NCBI GenBank assembly: GCA_028641055.1
Contig: CM054062.1
Coordinates: 274,903,349 to 274,967,348 of the forward strand
DNA length: 64,000 bases
DNA from: Alopecurus myosuroides
Lineage: Eukaryota > Streptophyta > Magnoliopsida > Poales > Poaceae
Reading direction: 5' to 3'
Part shown: positions 23,515-34,106 of the stretch, in pieces
How positions within the stretch are numbered: position 1 is the first letter of the stretch
Layout: the number at the start of each line of letters is the position of its first letter
Translations under genes and position numbers: made by a program
Notes under the pieces: generated by a model
Told to the model about the DNA's origin: nothing
The model's database searches: none
What the model saw: only the letters and a program-made list of their open reading frames with translations

Positions 23515-23657
23515 AATTCTGAGGCCGGAGAAGGGGGCAGGCGGGAATGGGGTGGCGGAGTGATGGCGACGGATGCATATTCGGTGGGGGAACTATAACC
23601 TTCTCCTCTTTTCTTTTCCGTGTCCCTTGTCGACCACAGCTTCGGATTCAGACTGGT

Positions 23658-23663
23658 CACGTG
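23658..23663 (-). promoter_or_regulatory. Second G-box upstream of JAZ-A
   Basis: CACGTG 428 bp upstream of the start codon, just 20 bp inside a Stowaway MITE that begins at 23684. Confidence 0.5.
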
Positions 23664-23683
23664 TGCGACCACGTTTTTTTTTA

Positions 23684-23765
23684 CTCCCTCCGTTCCGGAC
23701 AAAAATATGTCTATATACATTGATACTTGGACAAATGAAAGTCATCTATTTATAAACGGAGGTAG
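23684..23765. mobile_element. Stowaway MITE in the JAZ-A upstream region
   Basis: 82 bp with CTCCCTCCGTT on the left and AACGGAGGTAG on the right, flanked by TA on both sides (23682-23683, 23766-23767). Confidence 0.78.
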
Positions 23766-23839
23766 TAGTTTGTAACATCACACATTTCAGTAAACAAACT
23801 GTACACTATAATTAATATAACATTATACATGAAAACGTA

Positions 23840-24042
23840 CTCGCTCCATCCTGGCGTGTAGGGCACATATAACAATCCTCTAAGCCCTAAATATTCATTC
23901 ATTAGGTTTAAACATTACATGCATTGGTGGAGAGAGGTGATGAGAGACAACCACCCACTAATTAAAGAGAATTAATGCAAATGTGCCTAAGAGATGGGAC
24001 TGCACGCTTTTCGTATTATGCTCTATACACGGGACGGGGGAG
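23840..24042. mobile_element. Longer Stowaway-like MITE
   Basis: 203 bp. The left end CTCGCTCCATCCTGGCGTGT is complementary, with mismatches, to ATACACGGGACGGGGGAG on the right. TA flanks both ends (23838-23839 and 24043-24044). Confidence 0.7.
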
Positions 24043-24044
24043 TA

Positions 24045-24142
24045 TGTGAGTAGGGTATTGCACACCTCTCACATTCAGGTGGCTTTTTATTATATAGAGG
24101 TTAGAGTACATGATATAAGATACATATATTTATTGTTTATCA
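24045..24142 (-). repeat. Short (98-bp) 3' LTR of a copia fragment
   Basis: On the minus strand it starts TGATAAACAATAAATA and ends CCCTACTCACA. A polypurine tract (GATTGAGGGAGG) lies just upstream and the RNase H end of pol lies before that. Its boundary assignment rests on TG...CA ends and position only. Confidence 0.5.
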
Positions 24143-24742
24143 CCTCCCTCAATCTCAACTAGTCTAGAGAAGTTGAGATTGCTCCTACATGCCTGAAACA
24201 ATGCATTGGTAATGACTTGGTGAAAATATCAGCAAGCTGGTCCTTGGAGGGGATAAACATGATCAGTATCAACTTCTGCGCAACTCGTTCTCGTACAAAA
24301 TGAAAATCAGCCTTAATGTGCTTTGTACTGGCATGAAAAACTGGATTAGATGACAAGAATATTGCTCCAATATTACCACACCATAAAACATGATGAGCAG
24401 TCTGTAATACTCCAATATCACCAAGTAGTGCTTGTACCCAAATAAGCTCAGTTGTAACATTGATGAGTGCTTTGTATTCAGACTATATGGAAACGTGAGA
24501 AGGTAGCATGTTTTCGAGCACTCCAAGAAACCAAGTTCCCACCAAAGAATACATTAAAAAAGAATCGTGGATCGTCTTTCATAAGCATTACCAGCCCAAT
24601 TAGCACCGGAGAACACAGACAAGAGATCAGGAGATGTAGTGGCCGGACACAGCCCATGTCTTAAGGTCCCCTTGACATAACGAAGAGTGCACTTAACCCA
24701 TGACCAGTGATTACTCGTGAGAGTATGTAGAAACTGGCACAC
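24143..24742 (-). pseudogene. Ty1/copia pol fragment (end of RT and RNase H), degenerate
   Basis: Minus-strand frames give SNHWSWVKCTLRYVKGTLRH, then ANWAGNAYERRST (RT/RNase H junction), and later SNPVFHASTKHIKADFHFVR and KDQLADIFTKSLP (C-terminal RNase H hallmark). These sit in different frames with stops between them. The 5' side is cut at 24742, where a gypsy fragment begins. Only the last fifth of pol survives. Confidence 0.85.
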
Positions 24743-24743
24743 C

Positions 24744-25614
24744 TTATTTTCCGTCCTCGTCGACGCGCATGAGGGAAAGTCCGAGTGATTTACTGATTCC
24801 CGTCAAGGACTCGCCATCCATGGTTGCGGTTCTTGATGCGTATCCTTTTCTCGCGGGACGATTCCCGACAGAAGGCGTCAAGGATAACGCGGCTCGGCGT
24901 TGGCTTGACTCATCCGCTAATCTCTTCCGCTCGGCTAGGTCTATGCGAGCTTCTTTGATTGCAATAGCTGCTCTCACTAGATGGTAGTGGTAGGCAGTCA
25001 TATCCTCGTGAGGAGCTCCGGCTTCTGGTGGTTTGCTCGTGCGGATGGCCTCCTTTAATCGGAGCCAAGCGACTCGCGAGACGCCAATGTTAGCACGTTC
25101 CCCTGCGCTGTGTTCAGTTTCTTCGGGTGGATCTCCTGATCCTGCCATGCAGACCTGAGCCAGATATGGCTTGCGGGTCCTAGGCGTAGCTTGGAAGGCT
25201 TTCCTGGTCCGAGAAGGCTCCTCTGTGGAGAGGGTATGGAAGTTGTTGGTGTTGAGGCGGATGGATTCGCCGCTTTTCGTCAAGTCGCGATCCTCGTGAT
25301 AGGGCCGCGAATCGACAACTTCTGGGCTAGAGATCGACCCAGATCTCGATCCTTCGAGATCGGTTTGCTCGGGGAAGTGGTGGATCCCGTCCTTATTGGT
25401 GTAGAACTGGAAGCTCCCGAACGTCAGGGTGATACTCTTCTCCAGGTCGCTAAATACCGGGCGTGATTCCGGCGAGTGAGGGGTGACGATGACTGATCCT
25501 ATTCGGATCGGATTGGTCGGAGTCGAAGTCGCGGGGTTCTAACGTGAGTTGGTCGTCGATGAGGCCAAAGATGCCGGAGATCCAGCGCCCGCCGTTCCCA
25601 CAGACGACGCCAAT
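24744..25614 (-). pseudogene. Gypsy gag N-terminal fragment, relative of the 8988-16181 element
   Basis: The minus strand repeats the start MGSPEGLVEMQIRQLA reading out of the LTR through the primer site, and later SGESIRLNTNNFHTLSTEEP and HYHLVRAAIAIKEARIDLA, all closely matching the gag N-terminus at 9439-10569. A TAG after TTNSR and frameshifts around 25290-25500 break it. The fragment ends abruptly after RVDEDGK at 24744, at the copia fragment. Confidence 0.85.
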
Positions 25615-26045
25615 TGTCGAATCTGCATCTCAACAAGTCCCTCGGGTGAACCCATAGGGTTTCGATTAGGAGAACATGTGGGCACTAGTGACAATCGTCG
25701 GCTAAACAGGGGGCACGATTTACCCAGGTTCGGGGCCCTCGTAGAGGTAAAACTCTTACTCCTGCTTCCGTCGATCTGTATTTACGAGTAGATCGGTTAC
25801 AATGGGGGTTGCTCAAGTCGAGAGTATGATCTCGATCTCAAGGCTTAGGTGGTGCGGTATTGCTTGTCCCCTCCCGGTGGTTCTCCTGGCCTTATATAGG
25901 TGGCCAGGTCCCAAACCGTACCCGGGGAGGAATCAAACCGTAACCTAAAGCCGGTTAGAAGTTTCCTAACTTGACCTGCAAGGCCTTATGGGTGGGATTC
26001 AACTGGGCTTTCTAGAATAGTATATGGCATCTCCTCACCTCGTCA
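25615..26045 (-). repeat. 5' LTR of the inverted gypsy fragment
   Basis: 431 bp, starting on the minus strand TGACGAGGTGAGG and ending GATTCGACA. It is homologous along much of its length to the 492-bp LTRs at 8988 and 15690 but diverged at its start. The primer site follows at 25614 and downward. Confidence 0.85.
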
Positions 26046-26737
26046 CGATACGACGCGCCGCGGGTTGCGGGAATGAGCCGAGCCGAGAGCGTTTATTTTG
26101 CCAGTTGAGAAAACTTAATGAGTCATTAATATGGTAATTAACGGGCGCGTTAATGCCTAAACCGTTTCCACTTCTTTTGGAACGTGGAACAGAACCGACT
26201 CGGACGTGGAGTCACGCCCAAATCTCTCCCAGCTCGCAGTATAAATACGCGCATACGGTAAACCCTAGCCGTCACTTCGCCTTATGGTTTCGCACCGTTC
26301 CAGACGACTGCGTCGCCAATCAAGTCTCCTACATCCCTCCATCCGGCGTGCACCGCGCGAGGGGACAGCAGGCCTCTGGAACCCCGCCTCTTGTGATCAT
26401 GTACGGGAGAGGGGCGATCAGGTTTTTGGTGAGCGCACTCGCGCGACTGCTGACGGCAACTATTTCCCCGACCTCGGCAACCTCTTCATCAACGACATGG
26501 CCGGCAACATGGACAACAACAACGGCGTTGCCGCTGCCGCTGCATCGTACGTATCTCTGTTCCATTTATATGAGATATTACTGGAATTCATATGTCTAGT
26601 TCTTGCTATAGATTTGATCGGTCTGTCTACTGTACTCGATCTAGATATTTGCATGATTACAGTATTTCATACCATCGTAGTTCATCTGATGCTATTTCAA
26701 ATTAAATCATGTGCTAAATTGCTAATATATTCAACAT
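26046..26737 (+). mobile_element. LTR-like fragment with TATA box (probable copia)
   Basis: AT-rich upstream DNA, TATAAATA at 26240-26247, a leader (AAACCCTAGCCG), GC-rich DNA and then an AT-rich end near TATTCAACA at about 26737. This order is typical of grass copia LTRs. Short ORFs here have no domains, no primer site follows, and the left edge was cut by the gypsy fragment. Confidence 0.4.
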
Positions 26738-26829
26738 AAATATAGGTGTATAAAGTATGGGACAGAAATATGTGTGACTTGGTCTTGTGTGGATCAATTA
26801 CAAAACATTTTCATACAAACACCTAAATA

Positions 26830-26952
26830 CTCCATCCGTCTCTTATTTGTTTTAAAGTTGGATAAAATTAGATATATCTAACACTAATTAATATATGTCC
26901 AGATACGTCCATATTTATCCACATTAAGACAATTAATATGAAATGGAGGGAG
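26830..26952. mobile_element. Stowaway MITE
   Basis: 123 bp with CTCCATCCGTCTCTTATTTG at the left and AATATGAAATGGAGGGAG at the right. TA lies at 26828-26829 and 26953-26954. Confidence 0.75.
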
Positions 26953-27320
26953 TAGAAACTTTACATCGACTGCGAAGAACAGAGGGATCACCAGAATCAT
27001 TTCGAGAGAGACGTAAAACCATCTTGTCAATCCGATTCCCGACCCAACGGCCAAAGAAGACACGTAAAAAGAAATAAAGCCAGATGTCCGTTCGCTGGCG
27101 CGCGACAGCGGCAGCACGCGGTTCGACTTTATTCCAATCAGAGGCAGTGACGTGCATGATATACAGACGATGCACCTTCATAAACTTGGCGTGTTCTTCC
27201 TTCAGCAAGGTTTGCTTGCTCATGCGAAAAGAAACCAAGGAAACCTCTCGTGTCTTGACAAAACCAGCTACGCGCGTAGTGTCCATGTAGATATATTTGT
27301 GTGCTATAATTCAGAGAGCC
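26953..27320. other. Low-information spacer
   Basis: I see no ORF with features, no repeat and no RNA gene. Homology to copy A begins only at 27321. Confidence 0.4.
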
Positions 27321-27731
27321 TGTGTGCAGAAGTAGTGCGTGCTGTCCCTGCCAAGGAATCACGGGATACATCCTCCCAGCATCAAGCGTCGGCACCAGCC
27401 TTTATTATTCTGTCTGCCCGGCCGATCCGTCCTCCGCCGTGCCCGTGCTGGCTTGTGAATCACGAGGGGGCGAACACGGGAACAACAGATGGATCGTACG
27501 GCTCTCGATTTCTGTAGCACGCGGCGATGTTCTTCTTAGATCGACTGTACTTAAATTTGCAACGCGATCTTATCTTTGCAGCTAACAGCTGATGTGTACA
27601 GTGCACTACTTTGCAAGTACGTGACGACGATCGTGCCTGTCATCTTGGCTTCACGGAGACGGGGAGCAGGAGAGCGACCCGGAGCCTGCTGTGACACTTG
27701 TCGGGTTCCCACTGGGGGCTCCAGAAGAAAA

Positions 27732-30579
27732 TCTCTGCTGCTTAAAAGATGTTTTTGGTTCCGTTTTCTCCCCACCAGCGATACGTCGTCCCTTCTTTGT
27801 CCAACTCCTGCCGTTTCGTCGCACCTCCTCCCCTCCCCTGACTAGCGCAGACCTCTCTGCCGTAAAGTATGCAACTAATTACATGCCAAATAATTACAAT
27901 CAATTACCGCAAACGGGTTACGTTTCATGGTCAACAGGATCCCTTCCTTCCTGAGCGAGTCTGAGGCCTACGTCGCCACCATAATCGCCCCAGGTGTGCC
28001 GCTGCCTCGCGGCTCCCCACTCTCCTGCGCCGCCAAACCTCTCTCTCCTCCGTCCTCTCCAGACACACACACCGTGCTCCAAACGCAGGGAACCACCGAG
28101 CTTGTCAGGGATAAGCACCGCGAGGCCGTCTCCTGCGCAGTCCTCCTCCCCAACGCACTCGCCGCAATATCAGCCACGCCAGGAGCCATCGTTATCCACC
28201 AATCTTGGCTCGTTGGAATCGCCTTTCTCGAGGACGTGCAGTTGGCGCCACCACAGGCTGGCCAGGTGCACGTCAAGATCGTCTCCACCGATCTGCCACA
28301 CCAACTACTATATCTCAAGCGGAAAGGTTTCTCCGCTCCCCCGACTATCCTCCCAAGGACTTGTCAATTACAATCGTACTGGTAGTGACTCCTAAGCACT
28401 TATCCAGATCTGATAGTTAGTTGCTGCGCCTAATAAAATTGGATTTTCTTAAGTTCTTCTTTTTGAAATTTTTATAAGTGTTCACGATGTGGCTCAATAA
28501 TTGTGGATTACTTTGCTAGGCTTCCCTATATGAGTTGTTCATGTTCCCATACTTCCTTTTTTTGAGCTGTGTTCTGTATTTTCCATCGGAGTGTGAATGG
28601 CTGTACAATGACATGAATTGGTGAGTTGAGAAAATTGTTTGTAGAAACTTGATAGCCTACTGGATGCTCTCGACATATACTAGACTTTGTGGTCATGGTC
28701 CTGAACGAATTTTGTTTACCATGCTAGGTAAGCTTACGAAATCCTGTGATTTCATATGCTGGCATTAAGTGTACTTCAGATACTCCGACTCGGAGCCGCA
28801 AAAAGTGTTACGCCATCGGTATCGCTGCCAAGAGCGTTGCAGTTTTTCCTGGAATTTTGGAGTTTTGGGGGAAGCAGTTGGAGCAATGGAAGCATTGTTG
28901 TGTGAGGGCGACGAAGATGGACTCATATCGATGATCGAGGATAGGTATTCTAGCTCTGCATTTTGTTCTGAATATGTCTGGTAAACAATATTTGTTCTGG
29001 TTTATGCATGTTGAAGAAACCACTGAAAATATGTGTGTAGCATCGTAGCAGCTAGCTTTGAGGCAAAGGTTGCATTCTTTACAAAATTATCTTCTTCAGT
29101 TCAGGTCTGCAGGTCAATCCTCACCTTATCACTCAACATTGTATATTTACACTAAAATTTTATACAACTTTCTAATTCGTTCGATGGTCAGTACTAAAGG
29201 TATCTATATGGACGAGAGGTGATTAATTGATCAGATTATCAACGACCGGTTGTGATTTGGCGGAGAAGTTGCACGTGCTTATTAGAATTGTACAAGGTGC
29301 TCTAGAGGTATATTACTGATAAAAAAGGATCATGATCTTGCTCATTCTTATTGTGTTTTTGTTTCCTTCATGCCCAATACATGCATAGTGAAAATTTTGT
29401 CTCAAAATTTAGGGAGCTATTGAATTCTTTTCAGAACAATATACTTCATCACCACAGCATGGGAACTGAGACTTAATAGTCGTTGGTGCAGCTCGACGAC
29501 TTGCATTCTTGAATGCATTAGAGAAACCAAGTTGTATCATAGCTTCAAAGTTGCAATATATTTCTAGATCCAGTAAGCTTTCTACTATTAAACATAATGC
29601 TTATCTGTTTTTTGTTCAACAATGTCCAATGCTAATGGTGTATGTATTTATGGTGACTCATTATACAAGAAGAATATACTTAACAAGGATGATTTGCAAC
29701 CGGCAGTCAGCGTTTTTAATGATTGGCGTGTGCCAATAAACATGATCAGTCATGTTCTCTGTAATGTTGCCACCTGCCTACATATTACCCCGTCTGACCC
29801 GCTATACAGAGGAGGCGTGATGTGGATATCCGGAAGCCACAACCTCTGAAATTACAAGAAGGGAGGCAATGGGGATGAGGAACAGAATGAGGTGTCCCTA
29901 CCCCCTTGCTGCCACCGCTTGGAGCTGGTGATGCCTCGCGGCACATACATGCATCCACTACCTCAAATTTAGTAACACACATCTTTTTTTGTAGTGATCA
30001 TCTCAATGTTGGTTCAGTCTGTGATCTTCGCATCAGTTTATGCCTTTGAATTTATTCTTGGTCTGAATTAATGATTCATGCTTTTTTGTAGTTATTTTTG
30101 GGTTGCAGATTGTTAGGTATATTAAGTTCAAGTATCTAAATCATTTGCATTATTACTTAGGAAATTAGGCTAGCCAAGTGACCACTAATTTTTGGATGCA
30201 AACAAATATTTGAGCTATGTTTCTTCTGAGAATATGGCAATGGTACTTCTTAATGAACATAATATAATTTTATTGTCATTGTTATTTACAAAAGTTCCTA
30301 TCTCTATTATTAATATTTTGTACTTTAATCCATGGTTTAATATTCATGTGTGGTAATATTTTGTACACGGTTTGTATCAGCAAATACACCTACAGTGCTT
30401 TCCTATATTTCTGAACTTTGATGTTTATGTTAAATATGTTTTTGCAAATTATGTTTTTGCAGTGTCATATAAAATAATGTTTTATGTGCATGAGAATACT
30501 AAACTTACATGCTTAGCATGATTAGTGTTGAACCACTAGAATATATATGACCCGTAGCAAAGCACGGGCAATTTGCTAG
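27732..30579 (+). mobile_element. Non-autonomous Helitron with captured sequence
   Basis: 2848 bp. It starts TCTCTGCTGCTTAAAAG directly after an A (27731) and ends GCTAG before a T (30580), as expected for A/T target insertion. A 3' hairpin (CCCGT...ACGGG, 30551-30568) lies 7 bases before the terminal CTAG. There is no Rep/helicase ORF. Copy A of the duplication has only GAAGAAAA-like sequence at this site. The interior holds a GC-rich gene-like part (27927-28390) followed by AT-rich DNA. Confidence 0.85.
27927..28385 (+). pseudogene. Gene-like fragment captured in the Helitron, unidentified
   Basis: A 152-codon frame (MVNRIPSFLSESEAYVATII..., later LLPNALAAISATPGAIV and VHVKIVSTDLP) has exon-like composition in otherwise AT-rich DNA. 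I do not recognise the protein. Downstream pieces at about 28770-28940 (with GDEDGLISMIEDR) could be further exons. It is probably a captured host gene fragment rather than a working gene. Confidence 0.4.
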
Positions 30580-30581
30580 TA

Positions 30582-30667
30582 CTCCCTCCGATCCATATTA
30601 ATAGGTCCTGAAGTGGATGTATCTAAATACATCCACTTCAGGACCTATTAATATGGATCGGAGGGAG
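30582..30667. mobile_element. Near-perfect palindromic Stowaway MITE
   Basis: 86 bp in which CTCCCTCCGATCCATATTAA through the centre is matched almost exactly by its complement on the right arm. TA duplication lies at 30580-30581 and 30668-30669. It abuts the Helitron 3' end. Confidence 0.88.
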
Positions 30668-30767
30668 TACTACAAAAGAATTGTGTGAACACACGTAGAT
30701 ACATCCACTTCAGAACCTATTAATATGGATCGGAGAGGGTACTACAAAAGAATTGTGTGAACACACG
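30668..30767 (+). repeat. 72-bp direct repeat including half a MITE
   Basis: The 28-bp block starting TACTACAAAAGAATTGTG occurs at 30668-30695 and 30740-30767. Between them lies a second copy of the MITE's right arm (ACATCCACTTCAGAACCTAT...). The right arm plus flank was thus tandemly duplicated. Confidence 0.85.
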
Positions 30768-31103
30768 AGAAGATATGGGATTGGAATGGAGCGGAGGATA
30801 TGATCAGATTATACGGGGCGAAGTCGACTCGTCGGCGATATACGGCCGGAGTAAACTAGTCACGTGTTCAGAAACGTGGGGTGGGGCGAGCCCGTTTTGC
30901 GGTGCGAGTGCAACTACTCCGGCATGTTTCGCTTTTCATCGACCAGCGGCGCCCATGGCGGGGAAATTTGCTGCGTGGGTTTGAATTTGATTTGATTATT
31001 AATTCTGGTGCGTGGTTTGGTTCGTGGCAGGCCGGCAGCCGCTTGCCTGCTGTGGTGGTGTAACATGTGCATTGACGTTTCATAAGTTGTGCTGATAAAA
31101 GTA

Positions 31104-31196
31104 CTCCCTCCGATCCGAAATAATGGGTGCAAGATTGTGAATGGTTTAGGCAAAACTTTGTCTAACCATCCGACCATTAAATCGGATCGGAGGTAG
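31104..31196. mobile_element. Stowaway-like MITE in copy B
   Basis: Left end CTCCCTCCGATCC and right end GGATCGGAGGTAG. TA precedes it. Copy A is uninterrupted here (ACAAAAGTTTGAAAATATT near 19722). The right boundary is uncertain by a few bases. Confidence 0.75.
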
Positions 31197-31734
31197 GATA
31201 AAAATATTTTATTTATGTATATACATCAGCGACACTTTTAAAAAAAGAAAGTAAACGTGCCAGGCAGGAAACGGACAGCTGCGGAGCCGGGGTCTCCGGG
31301 CCGCAGCTACGTGCGACGAATCGGTCAGATGCCAAACAAAATTCCTGTTTTGATTTTCCAAAGGTAGAACGAGTCACAGCGAACGAGCTAAACTAGCAGA
31401 CTATATATCGACTGTGGAGGGGCCAAATTGACTGAACCTGGAGTATACTACTAGTACCCAGTTTGTTGCCAACCGTGTATGGGTATGGGGTGCATGCACG
31501 TTTCTGTACATCCCTAGTTGCGTACCTACATGATCGAGCAGGCTGTCCGAGAGGAGACCGGTTGGAATGGCAGAATAGAAACCGCAAGCTTTGCTTGTTC
31601 AGTTTTTGCTCGTTTCAGTGGGAGTTGTTAAAGACCTGTGGTAATATAATCTCTGGTCGTCTCCACTAATTAATTCCTACTCTTGTCAACTGTAAACAGT
31701 ACCGGTTCCAGTCTTCCAGAGAGAGAAGAGTCTA

Positions 31735-31991
31735 CTCCCTCCGTCCACGAATAAGTGTGCATCTACTTTTACACATAGTCAAACTTTTTAAATTTTGACC
31801 AAATTTATAGAAAATTGTAGTAATATATATGACATTAAAATGATACATTTTAAAACTTCATGTCAAGACAAATCTATTGATACTAATTTGGTGTCATAAA
31901 TGCTAGAACTTTTCCCGATAAAGTTAGTCAAAGTTTAATAAATTTGACCGCCAAAAACGGAAAACGTACACTTTATCGTGGACGGAGGGAG
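31735..31991. mobile_element. 257-bp Stowaway/Mariner MITE
   Basis: CTCCCTCCGTCCACGAATAA on the left and TTATCGTGGACGGAGGGAG on the right, TA at 31733-31734 and 31992-31993. Copy A has the empty site GTCTACACATCG near 20249, showing a clean insertion with TA duplication. Confidence 0.92.
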
Positions 31992-32904
31992 TACACATCA
32001 ATGGGCGAGTAGCCCCGGACGCAGACACGTACGTACACCCTGCGAAAACTCTCACGAGAGAGAAGGTTTGATCGAGCTTGCTCCCTGCACGAGACGATCG
32101 ATCCTCGTCTAGTCAATTCTTACTCTTCGGCTTTTGACTAATATAATGCTCTCTCTTTTTTGACTAATATAATACTCCTATCAACGAGGCCGATGCAAGT
32201 CTAGTGTAATAATTACACTGCGTCGACGTGTTTCCAACTTCCAAGGTTAACTAGCCGGAGATTTGACCTGGTAAACATACATACATAGTCGCCCGCACGC
32301 AGAGTCTGTGTGAAGACGACGTGTAACGGCTTACACCATGTACACACTCCACATGCCATGCATGCACGTTTTCTTGCTACATCTCTATTCCTCCCTCTTC
32401 CAACTTCCTGCCAAGCACGGCAGCACGTACGTAGACGACAAAGTTCTAATTTAGCCTTTTGGTAAAGGAATCATCACACTATGTATAGCACGGGATGCGG
32501 CGAAGAGGAAATACACCTATGTAACGTACACGCTTTGGTACTTTTAGCAAAGCAAATGCAATACTGTACGTGGTACAACCGTGCTCCTTTAATATGTGCG
32601 CCTAACCGTCGTGCCGAGCTTATTTTCTTCCTTTTAGAAAATATTTTAGATACCGAACTTCTACGAATTTTGTCGGTGTTTCTCTATCAACTCAAACGAG
32701 ACCACTATGGCAGGCGACAAAGGAGGCAGGTGTCGAAATGATGTGGTCCGCGAGCTCATTGGTGGCGGAGCCATTGCGGTGTGACCGCCATGATCATGGC
32801 GAGTCTCAACGAGTATTTGTAATTTGCAGGAGTGTTCTTGGGTTCATGTTTAGTTAACTGATTATTGAACATGCACTAGTTCAGACCAGTAAGTTATCGA
32901 AAAC

Positions 32905-33087
32905 GGAAATGCTAGACCTACGGAGCCAGCTTACGGAATTCCTATCTACGCGCTGACGTGCTTCCTCACCATTTGTTCTCCCCCTGAAATTCCCTAGGTG
33001 GGCCCCTCTGCCTTCCAATGAAATAAGGACAGCCCATCCCGTAAGCTGCTAGTCTGTAGATGCCATCCGTAGATGTAGCATTACTCG
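32905..33087. mobile_element. Mutator-type MITE
   Basis: 183 bp with imperfect terminal repeats GGAAATGCTAGACCTACGGA and TCCGTAGATGTAGCATTACT, and a perfect 9-bp target duplication ATCGAAAAC (32896-32904, 33088-33096). Copy A reads AAGTTATAGAAAACGAGACT near 21500 without it. Confidence 0.9.
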
Positions 33088-33363
33088 ATCGAAAACGAGA
33101 CTCCTTCCCCTAGAACCCATACCACCCTGCGAGACATCACATAGGCCTCATGTGCCATTGCAATGGCCAAAATTGTCTCAAGCGCTCATAGCTTATCCAC
33201 TTCAACTGGCTTGACGTTGCATCTCCATGTGTATTACAATTTCGGAGTTAATTACCACACACACACTATGCTTTTGAAACTAAATCAACGCTAATAATAT
33301 AACCAACAAGTACAGAGCCAACGATAATTCGCCGCTACGTCCCGAGCCCAAGGACGCAGGTCG

Positions 33364-33543
33364 TAGTGGCGGAGCTTGCCAGAAATTCAGGGGGGCAATC
33401 TGCAAATTAACAATGTTTGGGGGGGGGGGGCGAGTACTAAATTTTTTCTCATCTATGCCCTCCCTAAAAAAAAATTCTTCAAAGATTTGTCCAAAGCTGG
33501 GGCGGCGGTGGCCCCTGCTGGGTTACACTAAGCTCCGCCATTG
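33364..33543. mobile_element. hAT-type MITE in copy B
   Basis: 180 bp, starting TAGTGGCGGAGCTTG and ending AAGCTCCGCCATTG, with perfect 8-bp duplication GCAGGTCG (33356-33363, 33544-33551). Copy A lacks it near 21745. The interior includes a G run at 33420-33430. Confidence 0.9.
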
Positions 33544-34106
33544 GCAGGTCGACATTGGCAAGCATGTGTACGTGCTCGAGCAGCTCTACTAACTTGTCCG
33601 TCGCGTGGGATTCCTCAACAGAAGCTCGCCATTCCTCATGTGCAGCATTGTCCTCAATGAGGTACAACTCTTGAACCCATCCAATTTTTCCTCTCTATTG
33701 TTCTGTCTAAGGGGGAAGCGTGACTCGATTTCTTGTTTTTTAGTAGTCATTTTGACTTTTCGCTTGAGAAAAAGAAGGGGAAAAGGGAAGAAAGATAGGT
33801 TCCGTTGGATGGATGCGGGCGCAGTGATGGGTGCAAAGACGCGCCGTAGGCAAGCCCCGTCCCGACGTTTCTCCTTTCCGTGTGGGGTACAATTTCCCGA
33901 ATTAGTGACCACGACGACACACTTTTAAAGTTAGGTGACTAAAATAGACACACACACCAAATTTACTTTTCATGTATTGCCATCCACATACAAAGACCCA
34001 AGGTCACATGAACAAATGGTACCATTTCACATACACCAGCTAAATAAATTAAAATTAATATATTGACGCGCTCATGCATACATGCATACGGCTTTCATTC
34101 GGCTTA

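Noticed and set aside
23231..23578. In-frame upstream extension of JAZ-A to 279 residues
   Set aside because: The added 116 residues have no JAZ similarity, lie over the TATA box, and the family N-terminus begins at the ATG at 23230.
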